DNA of 64,000 bases from Vibrio europaeus (GCF_001695575.1 NZ_LUAX01000002.1:62001-126000); one strand, 5' to 3'. Positions 50,000 to 60,426 are shown, counted from the first letter of the stretch. The notes: a model not told the origin generated them from the sequence alone. Translations and numbers: made by a program.

Positions 50000-50946
50000 A
50001 CAACACAGAATTACCTTTAGCTCTATTTTTAATGGGGCCAACAGCGTCAGGAAAAACGGATCTTGCTATTCGTTTACGCCAGAAATTCCCCGTAGAGATC
50101 ATTTCAGTTGATTCGGCACTGATCTACAAAGGAATGGATATTGGTACCGCAAAACCTGATGCCGAGGAACAAGCCCAAGCGCCGCATCGCTTGATCGATA
50201 TTCTTGATCCTAGTGAAGCCTATTCTGTTGCTGATTTTCGTCGTGATGCGCTGAATGAAATGAATAAAATTGTAGAGCAAGGCAAGATCCCACTACTCGT
50301 CGGTGGCACCATGCTTTACTACAAAGCGTTACTGGAAGGGTTATCTCCACTTCCAGCCGCGGATACTGAAATTCGCCAACAGATAGAGCAAGAAGCATCA
50401 GCTTTGGGTTGGGATAAATTACACGATCAGTTAAAAGAGATTGATCCTGTCTCAGCAGAGCGAATCCACCCGAATGATCCACAAAGATTGTCTAGGGCAT
50501 TGGAAGTTTATCGAATTTCAGGTAAAACTCTTACTGAGTTAACTCAAACTAAGGGTGAAAGCCTGCCGTACCGAGTTAAACAGTTTGCAATAGCTCCCAA
50601 GGAAAGGGCAGAGCTCCATCGCCGAATTGAGCTACGCTACGAGAAGATGATCGAAGCGGGTTTTGAAGATGAAATGCGTGCGTTATATGCTCGCGATGAT
50701 CTTCACCCCGATCTGCCTTCTATTCGTTGTGTAGGTTACAGGCAGATGTGGGACTATTTGGATGGGAACTGCACGTTAGACGAAGCCATTTTTAAGGGCG
50801 TCTGTGCAACCCGTCAATTGGCCAAGCGACAAATCACCTGGTTACGCAGCTGGGATGACTTAACTTGGTTAGATAGTGAAAACATTGAACACGCGCTAGA
50901 AACTGTCTCAAATGCCATAGCATCTGAAGGTTTTAGCTGTGTATAA
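49996..50946 (+). CDS. miaA: tRNA dimethylallyltransferase MiaA
   Basis: Adds a dimethylallyl group to A37 of tRNAs reading UNN codons. The 316-aa protein has the P-loop GPTASGKTD (about residues 14-22), [30 protein letters not shown] and the C-terminal [14 protein letters not shown] motif. It overlaps mutL by ATGA and is followed by hfq after 189 bp, which probably holds an hfq promoter. Confidence 0.97.
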   Translation: MNNTELPLALFLMGPTASGKTDLAIRLRQKFPVEIISVDSALIYKGMDIGTAKPDAEEQAQAPHRLIDILDPSEAYSVADFRRDALNEMNKIVEQGKIPLLVGGTMLYYKALLEGLSPLPAADTEIRQQIEQEASALGWDKLHDQLKEIDPVSAERIHPNDPQRLSRALEVYRISGKTLTELTQTKGESLPYRVKQFAIAPKERAELHRRIELRYEKMIEAGFEDEMRALYARDDLHPDLPSIRCVGYRQMWDYLDGNCTLDEAIFKGVCATRQLAKRQITWLRSWDDLTWLDSENIEHALETVSNAIASEGFSCV

Positions 50947-51102
50947 TGTGATCGCTTTTGCGTGAATGTGCCCTGTAAAGGATCTGTTACTTGAAATTTC
51001 GCTTCAAAGCCGTCATAACAAGTAGCGACAGGGTGTTATTTTATTCGTTTAGCTCAGAGCAAAGGCCGCATCTTTTAATGCAGCGCACCACTAGCTAAAT
51101 AA

Positions 51103-51399
<297 letters not shown>

Positions 51400-51439
51400 T
51401 TCTCTGAATTACCATATTTGTTTGTAAGGAGTTGATTGC

Positions 51440-52729
51440 TTGTTTGACCGTTATGAAGCCGGTGAGCGAGCCGTACTTGTTCATATCAACTTCACGCAAG
51501 AAGGGGAGTGGGAAGATCTCAGCGAATTTGAGATGTTGGTCTCTTCAGCTGGCGTTTCTGCGTTACAAGTTGTAACTGGGAGTCGCCAGTCTCCACACCC
51601 TAAATACTATGTCGGAGAGGGTAAAGCTCAAGAGATTGCACAGGCTGTGCAGTTATCTGGAGCGGATATTGTGATTTTTAATCACGCCCTCTCTCCTGCC
51701 CAAGAACGTAACCTCGAACAGTTGTGTAAGTGCCGTGTGGTTGACCGTACAGGTCTGATCCTTGATATCTTTGCTCAACGCGCCCGAACTCATGAAGGTA
51801 AATTGCAGGTTGAGCTTGCTCAGCTTCGCCATATCTCAACCCGATTGATCCGCGGCTGGACGCACCTTGAAAGACAGAAAGGTGGTATCGGTTTACGTGG
51901 TCCAGGTGAAACTCAGTTAGAAACTGACCGACGTCTATTGCGTGATCGTATTAAAGCGATACTGCGCCGTTTAGGGAAAGTGGCTAAACAGCGTGAACAA
52001 GGTCGCCGTGCTCGAAATCGAGCGGAAATCCCGACTGTTTCCTTAGTTGGTTATACCAACGCAGGTAAGTCGACCCTATTTAACCGTATTACTGAAGCAG
52101 GCGTTTACGCCGCAGACCAGCTGTTTGCCACGCTAGACCCAACTTTACGTAAAATTGAGCTAGCGGATGTTGGTCCGGCTATCTTGGCCGATACGGTAGG
52201 GTTTATTCGTCACCTTCCGCACGATCTTGTTGCTGCATTTAAAGCAACACTGCAAGAAACTCAAGAAGCTGACATTTTGTTACATGTTGTAGATGCCAGC
52301 GACGACCGTTTTCGTGAGAATATTCAAGCTGTTCATGAAGTGCTAGAAGAGATCGATGCCCATGAGGTACCGTCTCTGGTTGTCATGAACAAGATTGATA
52401 ATCTAGAAGACCAGAAGCCTCGTATAGAACGTGATGAGGAAGGAATTCCTCGTGCAGTTTGGGTTTCTGCAATGGAAGGCATAGGTATTGAACTGTTGTT
52501 TGATGCGTTGACTGAGCGTCTCGCAAGTCAAATGGTTCAGTATCAATTGCGAATCCCGCCACAACATCAAGGGCGAATTCGTAGTACATTCTTCCAGATG
52601 AAATGTATTCAACGAGAAGAATATGACCAGGAAGGTAACTTGTTGATTAATGTTCGCATGCAACAAGTGGATTGGTCTAGACTTGAAAAAAGAGAAGGGG
52701 CAGTTTTACGTGACTTTATAGTTACTTAA
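51440..52729 (+). CDS. hflX: Ribosome-rescue GTPase HflX (TTG start)
   Basis: A GTPase that splits stalled or heat-damaged 70S ribosomes. The 429-aa protein has the glycine-rich linker GGIGLRGPGETQLE, then G1 GYTNAGKST, G3 DTVGF and G4 NKID. The start is a TTG codon at 51440: AAGGAG at 51427-51432 is 7 nt upstream, and the protein then begins like E. coli HflX (FDRYEAGERAVLVHINF). No ATG fits this alignment. It lies between hfq and hflK. Confidence 0.95.
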   Translation: MFDRYEAGERAVLVHINFTQEGEWEDLSEFEMLVSSAGVSALQVVTGSRQSPHPKYYVGEGKAQEIAQAVQLSGADIVIFNHALSPAQERNLEQLCKCRVVDRTGLILDIFAQRARTHEGKLQVELAQLRHISTRLIRGWTHLERQKGGIGLRGPGETQLETDRRLLRDRIKAILRRLGKVAKQREQGRRARNRAEIPTVSLVGYTNAGKSTLFNRITEAGVYAADQLFATLDPTLRKIELADVGPAILADTVGFIRHLPHDLVAAFKATLQETQEADILLHVVDASDDRFRENIQAVHEVLEEIDAHEVPSLVVMNKIDNLEDQKPRIERDEEGIPRAVWVSAMEGIGIELLFDALTERLASQMVQYQLRIPPQHQGRIRSTFFQMKCIQREEYDQEGNLLINVRMQQVDWSRLEKREGAVLRDFIVT

Positions 52730-52774
52730 ATGACTGCTACAGTATAACGTCATATCAAATGATGGAGCTTTCTA

Positions 52775-53965
52775 ATGGCGTGGAATGAGCCTGGTAATAA
52801 CAACGGCAACAATGGCCGCGATAATGACCCTTGGGGTAATAACAATCGTGGTAATAAAGGTGGCCGTGATCAAGGACCGCCAGACTTAGACGAAGTGTTT
52901 AATAAACTGAGTCAGAAACTGGGTGGAAAGTTTGGTGGTGGTAAAGGCGGTAAAGGATCGTCTATTGGCGGTGGCGGAGCACTAGGTTTTGGTGTTATCG
53001 CAGTAATCGCAATAGCAATTTGGTTCTTCGCTGGCTTTTACACTATCGGCGAAGCAGAGCGTGGCGTAGTGCTACGTCTCGGTAAGTACGATCGCGTTGT
53101 CGATCCTGGTCTAAACTGGCGTCCGCGCTTCATTGATGAAGTGTCACCGGTTAATGTACAGGCGATTCGCTCACTACGTTCATCAGGTCTAATGCTGACT
53201 AAAGATGAAAACGTAGTTACGGTTGCGATGGATGTTCAGTACCGTGTTGCTGACCCGTATAAGTACCTATACCGTGTAACCAACGCAGACGACAGCTTAC
53301 GCCAAGCGACCGATTCTGCGCTTCGTGCAGTGATTGGTGACTCTCTGATGGATAGCATCCTGACGACGGGTCGTCAGCAAATCCGTCAAAGTACTCAGGA
53401 AACGTTAAATGAAATCGTAGACAGCTACGATATGGGTGTCGTCATCGTTGATGTCAACTTCCAGTCTGCACGTCCACCTGAGCAAGTTAAAGACGCATTC
53501 GATGATGCTATCGCAGCGCGTGAGGATGAAGAGCGTTTTGAGCGTGAAGCAGAAGCTTACCGCAACGATATTCTTCCAAAAGCGACAGGTCGAGCTGAGC
53601 GTTTGAAGAAAGAAGCATTGGGTTACTCTGAGCGAGTAGTTAACGAAGCTCTTGGTCAAGTAGCGCAGTTTGAGAAGCTACTTCCTGAGTACCTCGCTGC
53701 TCCTGAAGTTACTCGTAACCGTCTATACCTAGATACGATGGAAGAAGTTTACAGCAGCACTTCTAAGGTTCTGATTGATTCTGAATCAAGCGGTAACTTG
53801 CTGTACCTACCTATCGATAAGTTAGCTGGTGAAGGCAAAACTCAAACAAAACGTAGCACGAAGTCTTCTTCTACATACGATCAAATTGAGCTAGAGACTC
53901 AGACAAATGAGACAACTTCAGACTCGCAATCTCGTTCAACTGGTTCACGTCAAGGGAGATATTAA
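52775..53965 (+). CDS. hflK: FtsH protease modulator HflK
   Basis: Forms with HflC a large cage around the FtsH protease in the inner membrane. The 396-aa protein has an Asn/Gly-rich cytoplasmic N-terminus (about residues 1-68), one transmembrane helix (about 70-90) and a periplasmic SPFH/band-7 domain with long helices (AEAYRNDILPKATGRAERLK). A Ser/Thr-rich tail ends it. hflC starts 2 bp after its stop. Confidence 0.96.
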   Translation: MAWNEPGNNNGNNGRDNDPWGNNNRGNKGGRDQGPPDLDEVFNKLSQKLGGKFGGGKGGKGSSIGGGGALGFGVIAVIAIAIWFFAGFYTIGEAERGVVLRLGKYDRVVDPGLNWRPRFIDEVSPVNVQAIRSLRSSGLMLTKDENVVTVAMDVQYRVADPYKYLYRVTNADDSLRQATDSALRAVIGDSLMDSILTTGRQQIRQSTQETLNEIVDSYDMGVVIVDVNFQSARPPEQVKDAFDDAIAAREDEERFEREAEAYRNDILPKATGRAERLKKEALGYSERVVNEALGQVAQFEKLLPEYLAAPEVTRNRLYLDTMEEVYSSTSKVLIDSESSGNLLYLPIDKLAGEGKTQTKRSTKSSSTYDQIELETQTNETTSDSQSRSTGSRQGRY

Positions 53966-53967
53966 GA

Positions 53968-54945
53968 ATGCGTAAGTTAATGATCCCTGTATTAGTCGTT
54001 ACCATTGTTCTACTGCTAATGTCAGTATTCGTGATTCAAGAAGGCGAACGTGGATTGGTGATTCGATTTGGTCGTGTTCTTGATGACAACGGTGTGTCTA
54101 AGATTTACGAACCAGGTCTGCATTTCAAGATGCCTCTGTTTGACCGAGTGAAGACGCTAGATGCGCGTATCCAAACAATGGATAGCCGTTCTGACCGTTT
54201 CGTAACGTCTGAGAAAAAAGACGTGTTGATCGATACTTACGTTAAATGGCGTATCGCAGACTTCGGTCGCTACTACCTAACCACAGGTGGGGGCAATGCG
54301 TTGACGGCAGAAGCGCTACTGGAACGTAAAGTAACCGACGTACTACGTTCTGAAATTGGTGCTCGTGAGATCAAACAGATTGTATCTGGTCCTCGTAATC
54401 AAGATGTACTTCCTGAGAGTGCAGACAGCGAAGAAGTGACAACCGAAGCGGCTCTTGAAGCGCTAGAAGTTGACGGTGAGCGTGACCAGATCATGGAGAA
54501 CGTTCTTGTAGGCACTACTGATAGCGCAATGAAAGACTTGGGTGTTGAGATCGTTGATTTCCGTATGAAGAAAATCAACCTACCTGACGAAATCAGTGAG
54601 TCTATCTACCGTCGTATGAGAGCTGAGCGTGAATCTGTTGCGCGTAAGCACCGTTCTCAAGGTCGTGAGAAGGCAGAAGTTATTCGTGCACAAGCTGATC
54701 TAGAAGTGGCTACAGTTCTAGCAGAAGCAGACAAGACTGCACGTGTAACACGAGGTGAAGCGGATGCGAAGTCTGCGAAAATCTACTCGGATGCTTACAA
54801 TAAAGACCCAGAATTCTTTAGCTTTATGCGTTCTCTAAAAGCTTACGAGAAATCATTCAGCAATAAGAGCGATATCCTAGTACTGGATCCGAAGAGTGAC
54901 TTCTTCCAGTACATGAATAACGCAGCTGGCGCAGAAGCGAAATAA
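53968..54945 (+). CDS. hflC: FtsH protease modulator HflC
   Basis: Partner of HflK. The 325-aa product has an N-terminal transmembrane helix (about residues 4-22) and a band-7 domain beginning FVIQEGERGLVIRFGRV. It ends with the heptad-rich EAEVIRAQADLEVATVLAEA-type helices. It is slightly shorter than the E. coli protein (334 aa). A strong terminator follows, ending the hfq-hflX-hflKC transcription unit. Confidence 0.96.
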   Translation: MRKLMIPVLVVTIVLLLMSVFVIQEGERGLVIRFGRVLDDNGVSKIYEPGLHFKMPLFDRVKTLDARIQTMDSRSDRFVTSEKKDVLIDTYVKWRIADFGRYYLTTGGGNALTAEALLERKVTDVLRSEIGAREIKQIVSGPRNQDVLPESADSEEVTTEAALEALEVDGERDQIMENVLVGTTDSAMKDLGVEIVDFRMKKINLPDEISESIYRRMRAERESVARKHRSQGREKAEVIRAQADLEVATVLAEADKTARVTRGEADAKSAKIYSDAYNKDPEFFSFMRSLKAYEKSFSNKSDILVLDPKSDFFQYMNNAAGAEAK

Positions 54946-54960
54946 ATAATCTCTGACAGT

Positions 54961-54993
54961 ATAAAGGCTCCTTAATGGAGCCTTTATTTTTTA
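54961..54993 (+). terminator. Rho-independent terminator of hflC
   Basis: An 11-bp perfect stem (ATAAAGGCTCC with GGAGCCTTTAT), a 5-nt loop and TTTTTTAT. Confidence 0.94.
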
Positions 54994-55006
54994 TGGTAGG
55001 AAATCT

Positions 55007-55192
55007 ATGTCGAACTCTTTATGGCTCGCCTTTGGCCTAGTGCTTATTGTAGAAGGATTAGGCCCATTGATTGCTCCAAATGGTTGGCGCAATATGGTCG
55101 CGCAACTTAGTCAACAGCCTGACAATCAGTTACGTCGAATTGGTGGCTGTTTAGTGGTTGCTGGAGCTGTCATTGCCTATGTGTTTGGCTAG
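55007..55192 (+). CDS. yjeT: DUF2065 inner-membrane protein YjeT
   Basis: A 61-aa protein with two hydrophobic helices (about residues 4-24 and 45-60) separated by a short polar stretch (NGWRNMVAQLSQQPDNQLRR). It matches the DUF2065/YjeT family, which follows hflC in many gamma-proteobacteria. Function is unknown. It begins 14 bp after the hflC terminator, so it is either read through or has its own promoter. Confidence 0.85.
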   Translation: MSNSLWLAFGLVLIVEGLGPLIAPNGWRNMVAQLSQQPDNQLRRIGGCLVVAGAVIAYVFG

Positions 55193-55202
55193 TTTGTAGA
55201 GC

Positions 55203-55430
55203 TTAGTAATGAGGTGGTGGTGGCTCATTGGCAGGGTTTTCCACGTTTGAGGTGTCCATGTTTTTCACTTTACCCACCACGTATTTCATTTGATCCTGCA
55301 TTTTTGAGATCAACAATTGCTGCTGACTAAGCGCATCGTTCAACTCTTCAATGGTCTGCTCTTGGAAAGCCAATTGACACTCTAGGTCATTCACGCGGCT
55401 TTCTAATTGTTCAACTCGCTTTTCTGTCAT
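55203..55430 (-). CDS. slyX: SlyX family protein
   Basis: A 75-aa soluble protein made almost entirely of one coiled coil (heptads through about residue 55, from RVEQLESRVNDLECQLAFQE). It ends in the short proline-rich NEPPPPHY tail typical of SlyX. Its role is not established. In E. coli it lies next to fkpA; here a WD40 lipoprotein gene sits between them. Confidence 0.9.
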   Translation of the reverse strand: MTEKRVEQLESRVNDLECQLAFQEQTIEELNDALSQQQLLISKMQDQMKYVVGKVKNMDTSNVENPANEPPPPHY

Positions 55431-55449
55431 GGCTCACTGATCTTTGCTG

Positions 55450-56430
55450 TTAATAATCCACATCCCAAGCTTGGGCTATACCAGCCGATGTCCCCGAAAT
55501 CACTCGGTTTTGGCTATCAAAGGCAGCATCATACACCACTGCACGTGGAGGGCGAGTATCTTTTAGTGGTTCCGCTTCAAATCCATCAACTCGCTTACCC
55601 GTGTGAGTATCCCAAACCATGATACGGCTTGATGGGGTTCCGGTAACAAGGTATTGACCATCATCTGAAAAGCGAGCGGTTGAGAAAATCAGTTGGCGAG
55701 AGAAGCTACGTAGTCTAGACATTTCTTCTCCAGTGGTGAGATCCCAGATAATCGCTTGGTTACCTCCATCGGAAGTGAAAGCGTATTTACCATCACGCTG
55801 TAAGGCGACTCGGTTCACCCTCTGTTCATGTTCAAAGGTTTTTAATATCTGTCCGGTATTGGTATCCCATAGGTGCGCTTTGTAGTCATTGCCGCCAGAG
55901 AGAGCAAAGCGCCCATTGGGCGAAAGTGCCACCGAGTTGACTTTTTCATTGTGGGCAAGGAACTCTAGGCGGCGACCGGTGACTAAGTTGACGTAGATTG
56001 CTTTGCCATTAGATAGGCCAAGTAGCACTTGGTCGCCATTACTGGCGATATCAACATCGCGGATTAAACCGTCTGAAATTGACCACAGCCCCTCAGCTTG
56101 CGTCCAGGCTAAATCCCAGACGGCGAAGTTGATTTGTGTTGCCGTAACAGCAAAGCGGCCATTGTCTGAAATTCGGATACGTGAAACGGTACTGGATTGG
56201 GGATCTTGAGCGCCCAATGAAGCGAGCTCTTGGCTTTCATCCAGATCCCATAAAACAAGTTGGTGTTCTTTAGAGTAAAGAAGGGCGAAACGAGCATCGC
56301 GGCTTAGTGCAAAGCTGGTGGTGCCTTTAGGTTCGATAGTCCATCGCTGGCTGTCTTGAGCGGAGAAAAAACACCCATTTAACGCTGTAATGACAATAGT
56401 GATGATTATTGAGTTAAAAATTATACGCAT
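55450..56430 (-). CDS. WD40-repeat lipoprotein
   Basis: A 326-aa envelope protein. An N-terminal hydrophobic segment (residues 1-20) ends at a probable lipobox (LNGC), so it is likely lipidated. The rest is a beta-propeller of about six to seven WD40 repeats, with clear units such as VNSVALSPNGRFALSGGNDYK followed by LWDTNTGQ, and VALQRDGKYAFTSDGGN. The propeller would act as a protein-binding scaffold. The ATG at 56430 is used; a TTG at 56439 is in frame. The gene ends close to slyX and is divergent from fkpA. The partner is unknown. Confidence 0.85.
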   Translation of the reverse strand: MRIIFNSIIITIVITALNGCFFSAQDSQRWTIEPKGTTSFALSRDARFALLYSKEHQLVLWDLDESQELASLGAQDPQSSTVSRIRISDNGRFAVTATQINFAVWDLAWTQAEGLWSISDGLIRDVDIASNGDQVLLGLSNGKAIYVNLVTGRRLEFLAHNEKVNSVALSPNGRFALSGGNDYKAHLWDTNTGQILKTFEHEQRVNRVALQRDGKYAFTSDGGNQAIIWDLTTGEEMSRLRSFSRQLIFSTARFSDDGQYLVTGTPSSRIMVWDTHTGKRVDGFEAEPLKDTRPPRAVVYDAAFDSQNRVISGTSAGIAQAWDVDY

Positions 56431-56560
56431 TAAATCCAAATATCCGCTTGTTTACGTTTAATTAAGACGCATATTGGTTATATTGGTACAACATTCAAAT
56501 GTGTACCAGTGTTTCTTAAAGATTTGTGCACAAAGACAAAAGTCTCAATTGGAGAGTTAA

Positions 56561-57349
56561 ATGAAATCGATTTTTAAAGTGTCACTGCTTGCTGCAACTG
56601 TTGCACTCGCTGTTGGCTGTCAAAAAGAAGAAGAACCAAAAGCAGCACCAGCACCAGCGGCAGAGCAAGTGCAAGCAGAAACAGCTAAGACGGTTTCTTT
56701 TGCAACAGAAGATGACAAAGCGGCATACGCGATTGGTGTCTCTTTTGCTAACTACCTAAGCACTAGCCTAGACAAACCAAACGAAATTGGCATCACGCTA
56801 AATAAAGACCTTGTTCTTAAAGGTATCGAGCACGTATTTGCTGGTAACCCAGAGCTTAACGAAGAAGAAACTCGCGCGGCACTAGAAGCGCTAGACAAGC
56901 GTGTTGCTGAAACTATGCAAAAGCAAGCGGCTGAAAAAGCAGCGGCTGCTAAGCAAGAAGGTGCTGACTTCCGCGCTGAGTTTGAAAAGCAAGAAGGCGT
57001 TAAGAAGACTGACACTGGTCTACTTTACCAAGTGATGACCCCTGCTGAAGGCGAGCAGCCAAAAGATACCGATACGGTTCAAGTACACTACAAGGGTACG
57101 TTGATCGACGGTACTCAGTTCGATAGCTCATACGACCGTGGTGAACCTGCGACTTTCCCACTGAACCGCGTTATCCCAGGTTGGACAGAAGGCGTTCAAC
57201 TAATGCCTGTGGGTTCTAAGTTCAAGTTTGTCATCCCACCAGAGCTTGCATACGGTGAACAAGATACGCCAACGATTCCAGCTAACTCAACGCTAGTATT
57301 TGAAGTTGAGCTACTAAAAATCGATAACGGTGAAGAAGCGGTTCAGTAA
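56561..57349 (+). CDS. fkpA: FKBP-type peptidyl-prolyl isomerase FkpA
   Basis: A periplasmic chaperone and proline isomerase. The 262-aa product has an N-terminal signal with a lipobox (ALAVGC, cysteine at about residue 20), which suggests a lipid anchor, unlike soluble E. coli FkpA. It has a helical dimerisation domain (about 45-140) and a C-terminal FKBP domain (about 145-255) with VQVHYKGTLIDGTQFDSSYDRG and IPPELAYGEQ. GGAGAG precedes the ATG. A terminator follows. Confidence 0.93.
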   Translation: MKSIFKVSLLAATVALAVGCQKEEEPKAAPAPAAEQVQAETAKTVSFATEDDKAAYAIGVSFANYLSTSLDKPNEIGITLNKDLVLKGIEHVFAGNPELNEEETRAALEALDKRVAETMQKQAAEKAAAAKQEGADFRAEFEKQEGVKKTDTGLLYQVMTPAEGEQPKDTDTVQVHYKGTLIDGTQFDSSYDRGEPATFPLNRVIPGWTEGVQLMPVGSKFKFVIPPELAYGEQDTPTIPANSTLVFEVELLKIDNGEEAVQ

Positions 57350-57369
57350 GCCTTAATCACTGATTCTAA

Positions 57370-57400
57370 AAGGTCTGGTTTTTACCAGGCCTTTTTTATT
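57370..57400 (+). terminator. Rho-independent terminator of fkpA
   Basis: AGGTCTGGT and ACCAGGCCT form a stem with one wobble pair, followed by TTTTTTATT. Confidence 0.88.
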
Positions 57401-57534
57401 GCGAGAAATTGCACAATGTAATAAAGCAATTTTTTGTTCTAAATCACTAGATAGTGGGTTAGCTAGGTGTGCTTATCAAAATTTCTGATAAACTTACACC
57501 AATTTGTTGATTTTTCGCGCTAAGGCTTAAAGAA

Positions 57535-58257
57535 GTGACAACTACAGAAACAGTAAACACGGATATGTTGCTCGAAATGGAATCTGTCAATGTGATGCCA
57601 TTTAGTGAGCATGACAAAATCATTCTGAGATCTTATGAAGCAGTCGTTGATGGGATTGCGAGCCTAATTGGCCCGTTTTGTGAAATCGTTCTCCACTCAC
57701 TTGAAGATCTTAATACATCGGCGATTAAAATTGCCAATGGTGAAAATACGGGTCGTCAGGTTGGTTCACCGATCACAGACTTAGCATTGAAAATGCTGCG
57801 TGACATCGAAGGCTCGGAAAGAAACTTCTCTCGTTCGTACTTTACTCGCGCGAAGGGTGGGGTGCTGATGAAATCTATTACGGTAGCCATCCGTAATGGT
57901 GAGAATCGAGTGATTGGTCTGCTGTGTGTGAACGTCAATCTTGACGCACCATTCTCACAAGTACTGCAGTCATTTATGCCGACTGAAGAAGCAAAACAAG
58001 CGGCATCATCGGTTAACTTCGCTAGCGATGTTGAAGAACTCGTTGACCAAACCGTTGAACGCACCATTGAAGAAATCAATGCTGACAAATCAGTCTCGAA
58101 CAATACTAAGAATCGTCAGATTGTGATGGAGCTATACGACAAGGGTATCTTTGACATTAAAGATGCGATTAACCGTGTCGCTGACCGCCTCAATATCTCT
58201 AAGCACACCGTTTACCTTTATATTCGTCAGCGCAAAACTGAGGATGACGAGAAGTGA
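57535..58257 (+). CDS. yheO: YheO-like transcriptional regulator (PAS-like and HTH)
   Basis: A 240-aa putative DNA-binding protein. It has an N-terminal PAS-like YheO domain (about residues 25-150, including [11 protein letters not shown] and [14 protein letters not shown]). A C-terminal helix-turn-helix follows (about 190-232, [20 protein letters not shown], then [14 protein letters not shown]). It starts with GTG at 57535 and lacks a strong ribosome-binding site; ATG at 57565 is an alternative. It overlaps tusD by 4 bp (GTGA), heading a yheO-tusDCB unit as in E. coli. The signal it senses is unknown. Confidence 0.9.
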   Translation: MTTTETVNTDMLLEMESVNVMPFSEHDKIILRSYEAVVDGIASLIGPFCEIVLHSLEDLNTSAIKIANGENTGRQVGSPITDLALKMLRDIEGSERNFSRSYFTRAKGGVLMKSITVAIRNGENRVIGLLCVNVNLDAPFSQVLQSFMPTEEAKQAASSVNFASDVEELVDQTVERTIEEINADKSVSNNTKNRQIVMELYDKGIFDIKDAINRVADRLNISKHTVYLYIRQRKTEDDEK

Positions 58258-58649
58258 GTGGTTTGACTTACACCTTGGTGGTGAATGGTCCCGTCTACGG
58301 CAGTCAGTCTGCGAGAAGCGCGTATCAGTTTGCGAAGGCGCTGATTGCGAAAGGGCATTCATTGGTCAGCGTGTTTTTCTATCAAGATGGCGTAACCAAT
58401 GGCAGTGCGCTCACAGTACCAGCCAATGATGAGTTCGACTTAGTAATGGCATGGCAAACTTTAGCTACAGAGCACAATGTGCGTTTGGAAACTTGTGTTG
58501 CGGCGGCTCTGCGTCGAGGCGTGGTAAGCCAAGATGAAGCGAATCAGCATGGCTTGGTGCAAAGCAACTTAGCAGAAGGGTTTCATCAAGCAGGGCTTGG
58601 CAGTTTGGCTGAGGCAATGTTAGTTCAAGATCGAGTGGTGCAGTTTTGA
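58254..58649 (+). CDS. tusD: Sulfurtransferase complex subunit TusD (GTG start)
   Basis: Accepts persulphide sulphur from TusA and passes it to TusE for 2-thiolation of tRNA U34 by MnmA. The 131-aa DsrE-like protein carries the active Cys81 in [13 protein letters not shown]. The GTG start overlaps the yheO stop, with AGGA 9 nt upstream. Its own stop overlaps the tusC start (TTGA). Confidence 0.94.
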   Translation: MSGLTYTLVVNGPVYGSQSARSAYQFAKALIAKGHSLVSVFFYQDGVTNGSALTVPANDEFDLVMAWQTLATEHNVRLETCVAAALRRGVVSQDEANQHGLVQSNLAEGFHQAGLGSLAEAMLVQDRVVQF

Positions 58650-59002
58650 GTCAGCTAACTTACCTATTCCGTAGTGCACCACATAGCTCGTCAGCAGGAC
58701 GTGAAGGGGTTGATGCACTGCTTGCTGCTTCAGCGTACTGTGAAGACCTTAGCGTGGTATTTATGGGTGATGGCGTTTATCAATTGCTGCTTGGCCAGCA
58801 AACCGCTGAGATTCTTAGTAAAGACTACTCACCAATGCTGAAGCTCTTTGATCTTTACGACATCGATCAGGTCTATGTATGCGAGACCTCGTTGTCAGAA
58901 AGAGGGCTAGCGCAAGCTGATTTAGTCATTGCGGCTCAGCCACTTGATCCATTAGCGTTGAGTGCTCAACTTCATCAAGCAGATAAAGTCCTTACCTTTT
59001 AG
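58646..59002 (+). CDS. tusC: Sulfurtransferase complex subunit TusC (TTG start)
   Basis: Structural subunit of the TusBCD heterohexamer. The 118-aa product matches TusC at [20 protein letters not shown] and [13 protein letters not shown]. The start is a TTG at 58646 that overlaps the tusD stop. The first in-frame ATG lies well inside the conserved region, so translational coupling from tusD is likely. Confidence 0.92.
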   Translation: MSQLTYLFRSAPHSSSAGREGVDALLAASAYCEDLSVVFMGDGVYQLLLGQQTAEILSKDYSPMLKLFDLYDIDQVYVCETSLSERGLAQADLVIAAQPLDPLALSAQLHQADKVLTF

Positions 59003-59009
59003 GTGTTCT

Positions 59010-59285
59010 ATGTTACATATCGTTAAAACGGTTCAAGCACTAGAAGATGTGAGCCGAGTGGCTACTGAAACAGACAAAGTGCTGCTGGTGGAGCAGGCCG
59101 TCTATGCCGCAAACTCGCAGCATGTTGCTTTTCCTCGTGTGAAAGGGCTCAATACATCTGTGCTAGAGGCCGATATTGAGGCACGTGGTATCGCTAATCG
59201 AATCAGTCCTTCTATTGTTCGAGTGGACTTTGAAGGCTTTGTTGAACTGACCGTTGAAGAGCCTAATTCAGTTACGTGGGAATAG
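59010..59285 (+). CDS. tusB: Sulfurtransferase complex subunit TusB
   Basis: Third subunit of TusBCD in tRNA 2-thiouridine synthesis. The 91-aa protein begins MLHIVKTVQALEDV and ends in Trp-Glu. The ATG at 59010 follows AGGTG at 59001-59005; the frame is open further upstream but that would overlap tusC. It is the last gene before the str operon promoter. Confidence 0.92.
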   Translation: MLHIVKTVQALEDVSRVATETDKVLLVEQAVYAANSQHVAFPRVKGLNTSVLEADIEARGIANRISPSIVRVDFEGFVELTVEEPNSVTWE

Positions 59286-59365
59286 TTTCATTTCCCCGCA
59301 ATCCCGTGTCGTTTTCCTTTTACACTTATTTCGCCAAAATTGAGCAAAAAAGATCCGTATATTTC

Positions 59366-59394
59366 TTGACACACCTCTCACCTCTGAATAGAAT
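59366..59394 (+). promoter_or_regulatory. Sigma70 promoter of the str operon (rpsL)
   Basis: A perfect TTGACA (59366-59371), a 17-bp spacer and TAGAAT (59389-59394), followed by TTTGCGTCCC. Confidence 0.9.
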
Positions 59395-59400
59395 TTTGCG

Positions 59401-59427
59401 TCCCTAAGTGCCACTGGCAGTTAGGGA
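59401..59427 (+). promoter_or_regulatory. 5' leader hairpin of rpsL mRNA
   Basis: TCCCTAA and TTAGGGA pair perfectly around an inner stem (GCC with GGC). It lies at the very start of the predicted transcript, about 7 bases from the -10 box, and may stabilise the 5' end or affect promoter escape. Confidence 0.6.
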
Positions 59428-59470
59428 TAGATTTTTCACAAAGCTTACTTTCAAGTAAATCAGGAGCTAG

Positions 59471-59848
<378 letters not shown>

Positions 59849-59945
59849 TGGTATCCGTTAAGTAAGGCCAAACACTAAATTATTTTTAATTTTTGAAGAA
59901 ACTGAAAAGTTTTGGATAACCTGAAGAAGACAACGGAGAAAATCC

Positions 59946-60416
59946 ATGCCACGTCGTCGCGTCATCGGTCAGCGTAAGATCCTTCCAGATCCAAAGTTCA
60001 AATCTGAACTGCTGGCAAAATTCGTTAACATCCTAATGGTTGACGGTAAGAAATCTACTGCAGAGAAAATTGTTTACACTGCACTAGATGCTATGGCTGA
60101 GAAATCTGGTAAAGATCACTTAGCTGTATTTGAAGAAGCTCTTGAAAATGTTCGCCCAGCGGTAGAGGTTAAATCTCGCCGTGTAGGTGGTTCAACTTAC
60201 CAAGTACCTGTAGAAGTACGTCCGGTTCGCCGTAACGCACTTGCTATGCGTTGGTTGGTTGAAGCTGCGCGCAAGCGTGGTGAAAAATCTATGGCTCAAC
60301 GCCTAGCTGCTGAAATGCTAGACGCGTCTGAGAACAAAGGTACTGCGGTTAAGAAACGTGAAGACGTTCACCGCATGGCTGACGCAAACAAAGCGTTCGC
60401 ACATTACCGTTGGTAA
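59946..60416 (+). CDS. rpsG: Small ribosomal subunit protein S7
   Basis: Primary 16S rRNA 3'-domain assembly protein and the translational repressor of the str operon in E. coli. The 156-aa product begins [18 protein letters not shown] and contains [14 protein letters not shown]. The 97-bp gap from rpsL can pair GGTATCC (59850-59856) with GGATAACC (59914-59921), in the place of the E. coli S7 binding site. Confidence 0.98.
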   Translation: MPRRRVIGQRKILPDPKFKSELLAKFVNILMVDGKKSTAEKIVYTALDAMAEKSGKDHLAVFEEALENVRPAVEVKSRRVGGSTYQVPVEVRPVRRNALAMRWLVEAARKRGEKSMAQRLAAEMLDASENKGTAVKKREDVHRMADANKAFAHYRW

Positions 60417-60426
60417 TACCTTTCAG

